A DNA stretch of 64,000 nt, from positions 66,791,022 through 66,855,021 of the forward strand of contig OV121081.1 of NCBI GenBank assembly GCA_921293015.1, in the 5' to 3' direction. Both the position numbers and the translations under genes were made by a program. This DNA comes from Phorcus lineatus. Lineage: Eukaryota; Mollusca; Gastropoda; Trochida; Trochidae. Of this stretch, positions 12,001 to 22,830 are shown one piece after another (within the stretch, counting starts at the first letter, position 1; each line of letters begins with the position of its first letter). Below the pieces are notes generated by a model. It was not told the DNA's origin. It made no database searches and saw nothing but the letters and a program-made list of their open reading frames with translations.

Positions 12001-15000
12001 CACCCTATTAGCAAAGTGGAATGTTCCACCGGGGCAAACAATGAAAACAAAATGCCATATAGTTAGCACATCGATATTTTGACATTTAATTAATCAATTT
12101 AAAATTTTTTTAAGAACATGTTTTTATCACAATATTTCTACGATATATTTACAACATATACATTTATTGTGACATAGTCACTTTTGTAAAAAAAAAATTA
12201 AAATTTGTTTCTCACAACATTTCTACACATTTATATACATGATCTTTTTTCAGTACTATTTTTAACTGCTAATAGTTTGGAATACACCTTACATGAGAGT
12301 TTATTACTGTTTTAAAAAAAGACACCAAAAGGATAAAACTCTCTATTTAATCTTGATACTCAAAGGCAGTCGTCCCGTTTCGCCGTATAACACATGAGTG
12401 GGTGTGCTTTTACCTAAATACAATACCTTTTTAATAAACAATCTATGGACTAATTCTAGTGTTTCAAAATTACAAGGGCTCCAAATTTCACAACTGTATA
12501 ATAATATCGGTACAACCATATGATCAAATGCTTTGAATAGACAATCTGGTGGTAAATGTAAATTTCTTGCTTTTGATAACAACCAAAACATTTCTTTCAG
12601 GCCTTGATCTCTTAAAGCTTTCACGGCAACATTAAATTTTCTATTCTTAAGAAAAATTATTCCAAGATAAGTATAACTATCAGAAATTTTAAAAATAATA
12701 TCACCGAAATAGACTTTTCTAAAATTTACCTTTGCAGTTCCAGATCCAAAGGCAACCCCTTTAGTCTTTTCGATGTTTACATTCAACTTCCACTTTTTAC
12801 AATAATCTCGAAAAACATTGATATTATGCTGTAACTCATCCGGGCTTTCAGCAAATAAAACCATTCATCGGCATACATCAAAACAAAAATCTTAACAAAG
12901 CCATATATATTTTCAATTTCGACACCATTGCATTCATTAGTGGACAGATATGACTCAACGTCATTTAGAAACAATGAAAAAAGAAGTGGTGACAAATTTT
13001 CTCCCTGGCGTACACCTTTACAACAGTTAAAATAAGCAGAGTCATTTCCACCTAAAGAAACACAAGACTTAATATCATCATACATATTACAAATTATTTT
13101 AAAAACCCTTGCTCAGTGTCTCTTACTTTCTTAATCTGTTAGCTTTCCTCTATTGTAGGCATTATTCCCAACTAATTGGAACAGTTCACTAGTGTGCAGG
13201 TAAGCGTGTCGCTGTCACAACAATCAATGTAGGCATTGTTCCTTGTAGACGTTTTTCCCTGTAGGCATTATTAACCCTAACCTCCCCAAATGATCGACAA
13301 CAGATTAAGGCCTACGATTTTAAATGAATTATCTACTGTAAATTAAAAATGATTTGGTACTAACTGAAACTGTCGTGGAAATGCTTTGCACGGCTGTGTT
13401 ACAGGGAACCAAGTAATCAGGGCTGTTTTAAGAGGTAATTCTTAGAGTTTTTTTCTCCTGACAGTTGTGATTGGTCGATAAGAGTTGAAGAGCCAATCAG
13501 GTGAATGATTAAAATCGGAAAAAATAGGGTCACTTCCGGTCATGGTCAATGATCCGTCAGTTCAAATGGAAGATAATCTCTCAGGGTCTGTTTTACTGAT
13601 AATTTATCACAATAAGAACTCGCCCTATTGTATACCCTGCATATCTGATTAAAATTTAGACCTTCGTGTAGAGGCAACAGGGGTTTCACTCTTCTACATC
13701 TGAAAATATCTCGGCTGATAGGCCCTGCCTGCTGTTACTGCCAAAATAGTTGACTTTTTGTTACTAGATCTCTTTGATGATGAAAGCGAGATTTCAGTTA
13801 AATCTACATGCCAAGGCCAGAAAGAATTTTAAATGTAATGGCCTCTAGTATAAGAATACACCAATTTCCTGTGAACTATATTATCCTGTATGCTACACAA
13901 GGGAAACATTTTGTCAGAGAGAAAATGCATGTCTGGGAAAATTGATACCAAATGTTTGCTGATTTACGAGGGGAGGATGAGTGTGCACACTCAGTCCATA
14001 CCTGCTGCTGGTCTTGTTAATCTAGTTAAACACATATCACAAAAACAAAACTAATTTGAGGTGAGGATCTGGTTTGCCGCTAGTGCAATAATCATATTAT
14101 ATGGGAGGCCTGCTGCGAAAGATATTGAAAAATTACGATATCTGTCGGTCTCTTAAAGGGAAGCATATATAATCTACAGCGCATCGCTGAAAATACAGTC
14201 ACGTTATTGAGTTCTGCCGTGTTGCAAATATACTTTGCAGCCCTTTACTTGAGAAAATTCATATTTATGCTCATATCAACAGATTAAGTTCCTGGCGAAC
14301 GTGCAAGTAAAACTAGAAATAAGAGATTACATACACTTCACTTTGAGTAAAAAGTGCATGATACATGAGTGAACCTTGTATCACTACAACCTTCCCTGGC
14401 GTTTTTGTAGCTTGCATGTCCGTTCTTTGAGTGACGCGATGTACATATCACATTTTAAGAGAATCGTCCAAGTGAATAACGCACAGGCACACTGGCGAAT
14501 GTCTGATAGGACATACACACTAGTTTGGACATTTATATGGACTATCGGCATGTAATAAACGCAGGAACGTTTAGCGCAGTACAATACAGCATATGTATTG
14601 AGATCAAGAGGCTGCATTATTAATAGGCAATCACGAAATTGATATCAATAAGCACACAACTAGAGACGAGATAAATAAATGCTTTCGACAGTGCAAGACC
14701 ACGTGACTCAGTATATGCTGCTGGTCATGACTGATCGTCTGCTGTTGAGAGTCGGCGGGAAATGTTCGCACTGAGTGACAGGTCGTTGTGTCGATATCAG
14801 AGCACCGTCCCTCTCAGCTACAATATGCCGGGTTGATTAAAACACAGATACCGACTTAAAAATGTCCTACTCGATATGGGCTAAACAGATCAATCCTGGT
14901 ATCTTGGCGTTAATATGATCAGAGAAAACGACAGTTAACATGGAAGGGTGATCTGCGCCATCCTACTTTCATCAGTAACACGTGGCGTGTAATTATGCTT

Positions 15001-18000
15001 CCACTTCCTAATCTATCCTATACATCGTGCTTAATCATTCGGAATTTAATGACGCGTGTAAAGGTCGCCTCTACCGTTACAAGCTGAACCTAATGGGAAA
15101 TTAACAGGTAGGGGCCAGACCCTGCTCTCTAAGTCAGTTACGCTCCACAATACTCTGGGTGTCGACGCAATATTGAATGTCAAAAACATTCTCGGTGCGG
15201 GGTATCGGATCACACCCGAGCAACAACAAGCATAGACGGATTGCTATGAAAGTGCCATTATTTAGCAATGTCTTCTTCTGGGTCAGAGTTGTAATTCAGG
15301 GCCTGCTCTCGACGGTAGCTGGGTACAAAGACCCACAGACAGGTCGGTAGAAAGGTATAGCTTCATTTGCATGACCCGCTTGCCTGAATGACTCAAGGTG
15401 TCAGCAGGTTGCTTGTAATGTCATCTCAATTCAAAGACTCCACGCTGTAATGGGTTAGGTTGTGCAAGTCCGTGAAGGTAGAATATACCCTGCAATGTTT
15501 GCAAAGAAGAATGTACTCAATTCTCATTTGGCGATTCAACTGGTGAAGAAAGCTTGCACTGCAGACATGGGCTAAATCGCTTACTGCCAGGCCTGAAGAC
15601 GGATACGCAGAACTCCAGTCATCGAGGTCTTTAATTAAACATCGGGAGATTTGGACCTGTGGAGAAATGCTATATAGCCAACAGCTGCCGGTACTATCAA
15701 GCCAAGCCAATTGCAGATACTGCCAGTTAAACGTGTCCCATCACAACTACCCACCAACCCACTAACACCTAGATAATAGAACTTTGTAATAAACTAAATC
15801 TTTGGGCAACTCTCGTTTACACAATTTTATACCAGATTAGACGGCAAATTCGTGATTCAGCATGAAGTTGAAGGTTTACTACCCAGAGATCAGAGCCAGT
15901 GGGGGCGCTCTCTCTACTCTTTGAATGCTGCAAATAATTTCCTTTGTAAAGTGAGCCAGTTTATAAAGAGGGGGGAGAGAGAGCCACCGTCGTCAGGTTG
16001 TTTCCAACCTACAGGATGTTACCCTAACGGGCCCCCGTACATCACTGTCAGGATACGGAGGCCCCAGAATCAGCTCAAAATAGCCAAATTATAGCCCATA
16101 ATTAGTTCATTTACTGAGTCCAGAAAGAGTTTCGCCACCTTGAAGAGATTAGTGTGATCTATCTCGAATATACACGGTGGGAGGCTCTTATCATTCAAGG
16201 CATCTTCAGCTATAGAGATGTGGAGTGGACAAAGGATGGACTTTATCTCCGTCAGTTGATAGATACGGAGGCCCGAACGGGACATACTTGACTGTCACTT
16301 GCAGGCCGTTCTGATGGCGGGGAACATGTGCGAGGAACAACTGTTATCATAACTCTGTATGGACATCGTCAGAATCAAACGTTTTCACCCTCGACCTTTG
16401 AGTTGGGAGACTAGGATTCGGCATAGGCGAGGCTTATCAAGGGCGGATAGGATGAACACAATTGGCTGTGACACGCTAAAGACAATCTGAGGTGATGGCG
16501 GTTATCTGAACGTAGTGATAAGGGAGATAACTGGATGCTATCATCTGAGGCGAGATACCGCTGGTGAATGAAAGCTCCTCTCAAAACTCGTCGAATGCCT
16601 GACAGACTGTCCTAAATAACGCCAAGGATGCAGGTGAACTAATCGAGATGATGCATGTAACCACGACTATTGAACTATCTTCACCAGGATTCCACCTATA
16701 ACCATCTAATTTAAATTTTATTATCAGTACAGTTTTATAGCTCCAAATTTCATGAAGTTTGAAAAACGGAAAATCCACTAAAACAATGTTTGTCGTCAAT
16801 GACGTTCAAATTGAGTATGTGTATTCTAATGATTTGATCTTCTCGAAAGTATTTGATTGAATGTTTATTTATCGAAAAGGGACTTTGAACCTTACATATG
16901 AGCTAAGTCTGATCAGGGACCTGTGGGTGTTAGACTGCTCTGACGTCACATTCTCCGCTACTCATACTCATTGCGTGTCGTTAGTAATCACAACATCGGC
17001 AGACTAGAGGAACAACACAGTCCAGTTATAAACACACGGGCTTTAAATGAAAACGACGGGGCTCCTCACACAATGTGGGATCCAGCCCACCACACGCGGC
17101 AAGCAAAATGAAAAAAGTCAAACCACGTTAAAACGAAATCGGATCTGGCACAAAACACAAGAAAACTGGGTACCCTGATGCTCAATGATCAGCACGAGAG
17201 CTGTGACCCAAGTGGGCATAGGTCATAGGTCATACCATCAGCCTAGGAGACATTGACGTCACCTCAGTTAGCCGCTAGGGGATGAAAAGGAGAAAATATT
17301 CACTTCATTATTTGAAAACGTGTACTAATTAAAGAACAAGTCTTACAATTTGTCGTTAACGATGATAGATATAAATTGGTTATGATTACCCAAAATATTT
17401 GCCATTAAGCTTATCAAGTATATCCCCTGTACCCCAGTATCACGAACTTTCTTCCGTGCGTGTGGAGTCTCTAGCCGAGGGACACACATACAAAGGATTC
17501 TGGAGATGTTTGTCTACTAAGAACACGATACCCCTGTGCATCTGGAGGCCAATAGTTTGAATCTTCTTGGAAAGGAAAGACATAGTATGACGTCATAGCT
17601 ACACGCGCACAAGGTGGGGGCTTACACTTTCAAATATCAGAGGTTACCAAGACGTCAGGAGCATATGAACGCCACATTTATTCCATAACAAAATCCTATC
17701 TGGGTATCAATTAACCACGTGTCCTTATAAGAGAAAAGGTTGGGGGAATCTGTGGCCCTGTCAGAAAGTGGAGGTTATCTGCCAGACCACTGATGTTATG
17801 TGTGCAAAAAGAAAGTTCAACTCACCCATACTGGCCCGGCATCATTGGAATACCCGTCTTGATGGCGAACGGTAAAGACGCTGCAACAAATGGAAGCACA
17901 GCTCATAAAGGTTTCCGATTAACATACATAGTAGCTATACATAAACTTGTCTTACTTACTGCATATATGATTGACATAAGAATAAAGATTCTTTTTGTAG

Positions 18001-21000
18001 GAGGCATGCTTAACGTTACATTCTATTTCATTTAAGAGAGTTAAGTGGGTATTTCAATTTTTTCATTGTTGATTTTCATGTTTCTGAAGAGGTTTCAATG
18101 TCCGGTTTTAGGAACACCCCTTCCAAAACAGCATCGGCAATAAATTAGGTTGTAAATGTATAAACTGTATATTTGTATTCCGTGTTTTCATACAAGATCT
18201 GACACACACACAAAATGCAATAATATTTCAACAGAAGATAGTTTCATGGTAATGAGCATCAGTTTGCGATCAATATTTATAGAAAAGTGGCTCTGGAATG
18301 GCCATTGGTTAGCTTTCTCTCGTCTGTTTGTAACCATGTGCTGGTTTACAGGCACAAGAGGCATGGGTATACATTTTGAATCATTCGATACTGGTCAGGG
18401 GATAGCAGGGGAGATAACTCTGTGAATTAGCCTAATTGTTCTTCCGGGTTGGTCATGTGATATACGGTATACTACAGCGGACTCAAATATTGTGAAAACG
18501 CGGTCAAAATGTAAACAAAAACAGATCATTAAATTAGAATTATCATCGGAAGCCAAATGAAAATCAGTTGAATTCCCAGCATGGGCTCTTCAGAGGAAAG
18601 GATTTATAGCTCGCTCTGTGAGAGCCTGGCCAGTTATTCTAACATTCCGTTTTCCGTTTCTTTCTCTAAGTATTTTGTAAGGAAACGGAGTTGTCTGCAT
18701 GGTTTAAGCTGGGAAGATGCGGCGTGCCATTAACCCGGTGCCTAGAACCAGATGGTAAAATCGGGACAGCGACCAGCTGTTCTCTCCCTGTAAGTAAGCT
18801 TGCTGCACGGGCCGTGTTACTACCTTCTCAAATTGAGGAAGAATTCGAAGACAAATGAAAGATTCTTCGCATCAGCGTTGCCAAATTTAACTTGCACTTA
18901 GTTCGCCATGCTTTATTTAACATGACACAGTTTGTAAATTGCAAAATTAAGTTTTGGAATGTTTCTGATGGTTTCTCTGTTATAGCGTGTCTGGGAATAT
19001 CTATCAATAGACCATCGTGATGTAACGGATGAATCTTTTCACATATTGTCTCGATTGTATCCGTTTGCAGGTTAATATGCTAATAATGACTTGTGAGTAT
19101 ATAAAACAAGCAACTGGCAGCGTGTTTAATCCCGACCGCAGATAGAGGCGCCATACATTCTGATCCCCGGTCCTCTCGACAACAACACAGCCAGCAGCTT
19201 CTTGTAACTCATCAACAGTGCCTACTCTCCATGTACTGGTCTGTAAACACGATCCCTTACTATTGTACACCATGCTGGTGATTATTTCCCATGCCCTTTT
19301 CCGTGAGATTCATTATGTTTTAGAATCATTTCCCAAATTAAACTTGTGATACATGAAGAAAGTATATTTGAAATACATTATGGTGGAAAATAGTCCAATG
19401 TAAACTATAAATTTACTTAAAATAGCATTTTCGGCTTGTTAGTTGACATCAAAGAGCAGGTGCACTGTAGATTATGATTAATATTGAATGTATCGGTCCC
19501 ATACTTCATATGAAGTATGAGCCTGAAAACATACAGGTTATTTTGTTCATTTATCAATTAAGAAAGTCTCAAAGCGTTCAAAGAGTACGATTGTATATAC
19601 CCAGTGATAGATTTAATTATATTTATATACTCTTTCACGGGAACTTGTATCTCACAGCTTATATCGCCTTCACGCTCGTTGATTGTTCGGATTATCTACC
19701 ATTAAGACCTACCCCATACACGAGCCCGTCACAAGATCCGTATCTACTTAAAGCCATCAAGGCGTAGCGACTACTTGATACTATTCTCATGCCGACTATC
19801 TATTACTCGTAACGCACATCTATTGATGATCAGTCGACCGGGACCGGGTCACGATATAACGGGACTCACATTCCTAAATCCCCGGTCAAATATAACAATG
19901 ACACCCGTTATTTTCCACAAAACATCATGACAATACCGTCAAAACTCTGGGAAAATATATTTCACTGATTTTCAACAGAAAATGTTGTCTCAATCATGTT
20001 GTGTACAGGCCAAAGGATATGTTATGTGTTCGTTCGATGAACAAAATGATATAATAGTTCACATTATTTTACGAAAATATTTAATGTGCAGCTATGATTT
20101 TGATCACATTCTACATCAAGAAATACATCCGAGTTTGGTGAGTTTTAACGTTCATGGAACATATCGCAAGTCTAAGAAGGTGTTTTTCTTGTCTTCTCGT
20201 CTCATTGTTTTTGAGGCACGAGTTTATGAGAGAGTTGTAAATCTACGTCGACGCAGAATTGAAGTTAGTGACAGTAATACGGCTGTTCTACTTAGATCTA
20301 AGAGATTTATCGCTTGTTCTATAGAAGGCCCAACAGTGCTATTTGGGAAGCATTTCTTTTTTCAAGAGAGCCGATTAAATGTCACATTCTTTTTTGTCAA
20401 AATAGCGTCATGCTTTGTATTGATTGTTTTATGATTTATAATTTATCTATCCGGCTCTTTCGCGTAAGGTGTCATCCCAAGTTAGGGTTGATCGGTTTTA
20501 AGACAAAACCTGCACTGAACGGAGGTCAGGACTAAGCTTCGATTCTGAATATACCCGACAGTGTTGCTTGTAGGTATATGGGTGTCGGTCTCTACCTACC
20601 AGTGGTGAGGTTACCCCTTGGTTTTGCTCCCAGGTAGGCTAAATTCACGTTGGCTTTCCTGCCGTCTATGATAGGGTTGGGGTCCTTGCAGGCGCGCTCT
20701 GCTGCGGCTCGGTCCGCCATTGTTACCTGAGAAGGAAAATGTTTGTGATGGAAATGAACATGAAATATTCATACAGGCTTTAACAGTGAAATTGACAACA
20801 GCAAGCGATAGGCGTGAGACAGACAGAAGAAATACGAGATGGTAAATCTGATATAAACAGTTTGTGTATAAACCATGGCAGATTAAGATATGCAGTTTTA
20901 TTACATCATGGTGAGCAACAGGCAAAGTCTGAACAAAAATATCGTGTTTTATTGATATTACATGTCACCTCCGGTGCTAGTCTAACGTGGGGAGAGAGAG

Positions 21001-22503
21001 TGCACCTTTCCCTTTCAAGTTGAGTGGTTTTGTTATTACACGGAGAATACGTGGCCAGATATGAACGTACATCACATGATCATTAACACATGGCTCGTTC
21101 ATTAACAGCCCTGTCATATAAAAGCCGCCATATTGTATTAATTATCGCCCTTGTGAAAAGTCGGTATTTTGTCTGAAAGTTTCGATTATAAACCCTCCCG
21201 ATTACACCATGGCTCTGAGAGAAGCATGAGCAAACTGGACACTGGTCAAGAGAACAGATGGCCTTGTTACACAATACACACATGGCCAATTTGGTCACAA
21301 TCGAAGACAGGGTTATTGAAATGTAAACATAAGCAAGGCAATTGAGAATTAGGGTTATGTTAACGGACCATTAGATAGAAAGTTGGACAAGCGATCTAAC
21401 ACGACTCGGAAACAATGAGAAAGGGGACCTCTGATAAAGCGGATATTCAGTCGATCAACTAACTCCGGAATCTACCGTCTGAATATACAGGCTCTGATGC
21501 TGGCCGGTCGTGTCAAGTCGATAATGAGTGTACAATGTTTGCCATTGATCAAGCTACTGTTTTTCAAACTAGCTTCTGCGTAATGGACTGGCGTAAAATA
21601 AAGTCGGATTGACTCGCAATCGATGCTGTATGACAATGCCTGCTGCTCCAACACATTAACTGCATTGTGAAGTGTGTGATGGAACCATCGATGTTTGAAT
21701 ATTGGCCATGGCCACTGAAACCTTGTCTCTACCAGGCCCCTTCGTGCTTATCGCATACATAGAACTTTTACTACCCTTATCTTGACGAACTCATAAAGTG
21801 TTCAATTTATCATCTCTTTCACTGGGAGGAAAAGATATAGCATTACATCATGCTTCCGTTTATCAAGTAATTACCAATAAAATAAGAATGGCCAAGGTGA
21901 AGCTGATTGGCACACAGTAGGCATGCAAATACACAAAGCCGTGCTAAGTGAATGTAGTCTGCACTGTTTAAAACTCATTCCACTAATTGCCTCAGAAAAC
22001 GTGTTTTAAGTTTTGAGCTGCACATGTCTGATACAATCGTTAAAGGGAGATCTCAGGGAGAGATATGGGCCTCAACACGAAGAGCTGAGTAGCTGGCCTC
22101 AACAAGCTACGTTAAACTTCCGCTACCTACACAGGTAAGAATACTTGAAAATACTAAATTACTCCAAATATAGTATACCTTCAGCACATAAACAAAAATA
22201 ATCAATTTGCTAATTTTAATAACTAATGTTGACTTTGAGTTATAAAACAAATCTTGTTTCGTAGTTTTGAAAAGTTTTGATAAAGAAACAATGTAATATA
22301 TGGGTACTTACAAATCCATAGCCCCGACTCTTGCCAGTCTGTCTGTCGGTTATAACTACTGCCTCCTCGATATCGCCGAACTTATCGAAGTATTCTCTGA
22401 GGGACTGATCGGTTGTGTGGTAAGGTAAACCTCCAACGAATATTTTGGTGAATGTGGTATCCTTCTGTTGCACCCCTGAACTTGTGGTGGTGGTAGTGGC
22501 CAT
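8722..22503 (-). CDS. RBM24: RBM24/RBM38-like RNA-binding protein, spliced gene (three visible coding exons)
   Basis: This is the overall span of a spliced coding sequence: exons 22503-22312, 20726-20596 and 9022-8722, with the stop TAA at 8724-8722. The joined frame is about 207 residues. It has one RRM (about residues 18-95), with RNP2 IFVGGL at 21-26 and RNP1 KSRGYGFV at 58-65, followed by a low-complexity Tyr/Gln/Pro/Ala/Thr tail. From family knowledge, RBM24, RBM38 and nematode SUP-12 bind GU-rich RNA and control splicing and mRNA stability, notably in muscle. The product is shorter than vertebrate RBM24/38 (roughly 235-240 residues), mostly because the linker after the RRM is short. Either the linker is really shorter here or a small exon in intron 2 was missed. 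Family membership is secure. Whether the single invertebrate gene should be called RBM24 or RBM38 is arbitrary. Confidence 0.9.
12231..13112 (-). pseudogene. Decayed non-LTR retrotransposon (LINE) reverse-transcriptase fragment
   Basis: This is the C-terminal half of a LINE reverse transcriptase, on the same strand as the host gene, inside RBM24/38-like intron 2. Recognisable parts, in order, are a fingers/palm segment ([15 protein letters not shown]), palm motif B ([20 protein letters not shown]), the catalytic YADD region near 12864-12875, motif D ([16 protein letters not shown]), a thumb-like region, and the [33 protein letters not shown] segment typical of LINE ORF2 C-termini. Three lesions are visible: a one-base loss at the second Asp of YADD (about 12863), an in-frame TAG at 12345-12343, and a further frame change near 12320. 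After that change [11 protein letters not shown] can still be read, ending at a stop at 12231-12233. There is no endonuclease domain, so the copy is 5'-truncated near 13112. It is inactive. The clade (Jockey, CR1 or related) cannot be fixed by eye. Confidence 0.85.
16941..17595. promoter_or_regulatory. Cluster of three perfect TGACGTCA palindromes (CRE-type) in intron 2
   Basis: The eight-base cAMP-response-element palindrome occurs at 16941-16948, 17254-17261 and 17588-17595, spaced 313 and 334 bases. CREB/ATF-family bZIP proteins bind this palindrome across animals. Three perfect copies in 655 bases of AT-rich intron is unusual and suggests an intronic enhancer; activity is inferred. Confidence 0.4.
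20596..20726 (-). CDS. RBM24: RBM24/38-like exon 2: end of the RRM and start of the linker
   Basis: The exon follows a good acceptor (pyrimidine run ttttccttctcag, AG complementary to 20727-20728) and encodes residues 65-107. It begins [16 protein letters not shown] and continues through [21 protein letters not shown], the most conserved stretch of the RBM24/RBM38/SUP-12 family, which completes the last RRM helix and strand. After AKPR the frame reads GNLTTG. I place the donor at 20595 (TAG|GTAGAG, phase 2) because this is the only nearby donor that joins the exon at 9022 in frame. An alternative donor four bases earlier (exon end 20600, GTAGGT, phase 1) has a better hexamer but would need an extra exon before 9022. 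The core exon is certain; the last few bases are not. Confidence 0.88.
20727..22311 (-). other. RBM24/38-like intron 1 (about 1.6 kb)
   Basis: This phase 0 intron runs from the GTAAGT donor (complement of 22311-22306) to the ttccttctcag acceptor beside 20726. It interrupts the RRM inside RNP1. No repeat, RNA gene or further exon was recognised. The short open frames on either strand have no family resemblance. Confidence 0.85.
22312..22503 (-). CDS. RBM24: RBM24/38-like exon 1: start codon and first two-thirds of the RRM
   Basis: The exon starts at the ATG on 22503-22501 and encodes residues 1-64. A short Thr/Ser-rich leader (about residues 2-9) is followed by the family signature around residues 14-28 ([18 protein letters not shown]), which includes RNP2. 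The helix-1 and strand-2/3 region ([17 protein letters not shown]) follows, and then [10 protein letters not shown]. The open frame runs on past 22312, but a strong GTAAGT donor sits directly after the TTT codon of Phe64, and the next family residues (VTMADR) are found at the start of the exon at 20726. The intron is therefore phase 0 and interrupts RNP1 immediately before Val65. The start choice is supported because the upstream in-frame sequence shows no RRM-family extension and the Thr-rich leader fits the family's variable N-terminus. Confidence 0.93.
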
Positions 22504-22830
22504 ACTGCTAGATAGAGATATAGTCGAATAACACAGTGAGTGAGTGAGAACTGACTACTACGAGAGATGAGACTAGCTTGTATGGACGGTAAAAGGACAG
22601 TAACTCTCTAGCACTTCAAGTGACTGACCCTCCAAGATATCACTGCTAGCCACCCCGCTTTAGCGTGTATTTGTATGCTGCTTGGGATTAGAGCAGCTCG
22701 GCAGGAGGTAACTCGCCCCGCCCTCTCCGTGCATAAGATTATAAGTCACGTGTTGGATGGCCCGCCTCTCGTTAGCTCCGCCCTAAGACGGCAGCCGCTA
22801 TCATTTCTTATTATCTGCAAAAGTGCCGCT
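22504..22830 (-). promoter_or_regulatory. Promoter / 5' UTR region of the RBM24/38-like gene
   Basis: This segment directly upstream of the start codon is visibly more GC-rich than its surroundings. It contains two GC boxes (CCGCCC on the plus strand at 22718-22723 and 22778-22783), an E-box CACGTG at 22747-22752, and a minus-strand TATA-like CTTATAATCTT (complement of 22735-22745), about 230-240 bases before the ATG. The layout suggests a transcription start between the TATA-like site and the ATG, with a 5' UTR of up to about 200 bases. The elements are visible; their use is inferred. Confidence 0.5.

Larger units (their letters stand above)
9023..20595 (-). other. RBM24/38-like intron 2 (about 11.6 kb)
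   Basis: This is a long AT-rich intron between the RRM exon and the C-terminal exon. It holds a decayed same-strand LINE reverse-transcriptase fragment (12231-13112), three partial copies of a 'gtaggcattatt' motif at about 13155-13270, and four perfect TGACGTCA palindromes (10230, 16941, 17254, 17588). An open frame of 150 codons at 19982-20434 (plus strand) resembles no family I recognise. Vertebrate RBM24/38 proteins carry a linker segment (FAxGVQQLHPxxIQR-like) between the parts coded by the exons at 20.6 and 9.0 kb. I could not find such an exon by eye, but a 40-80 base exon would be easy to miss. The rest shows nothing I can name. Confidence 0.75.

Noticed and set aside
13999-14035. Short acceptor-donor pair on the minus strand considered as the missing RBM24-like linker exon
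   Set aside because: The roughly 20-base segment has the wrong length for a phase 1-to-2 exon, and its translation does not resemble the family linker.
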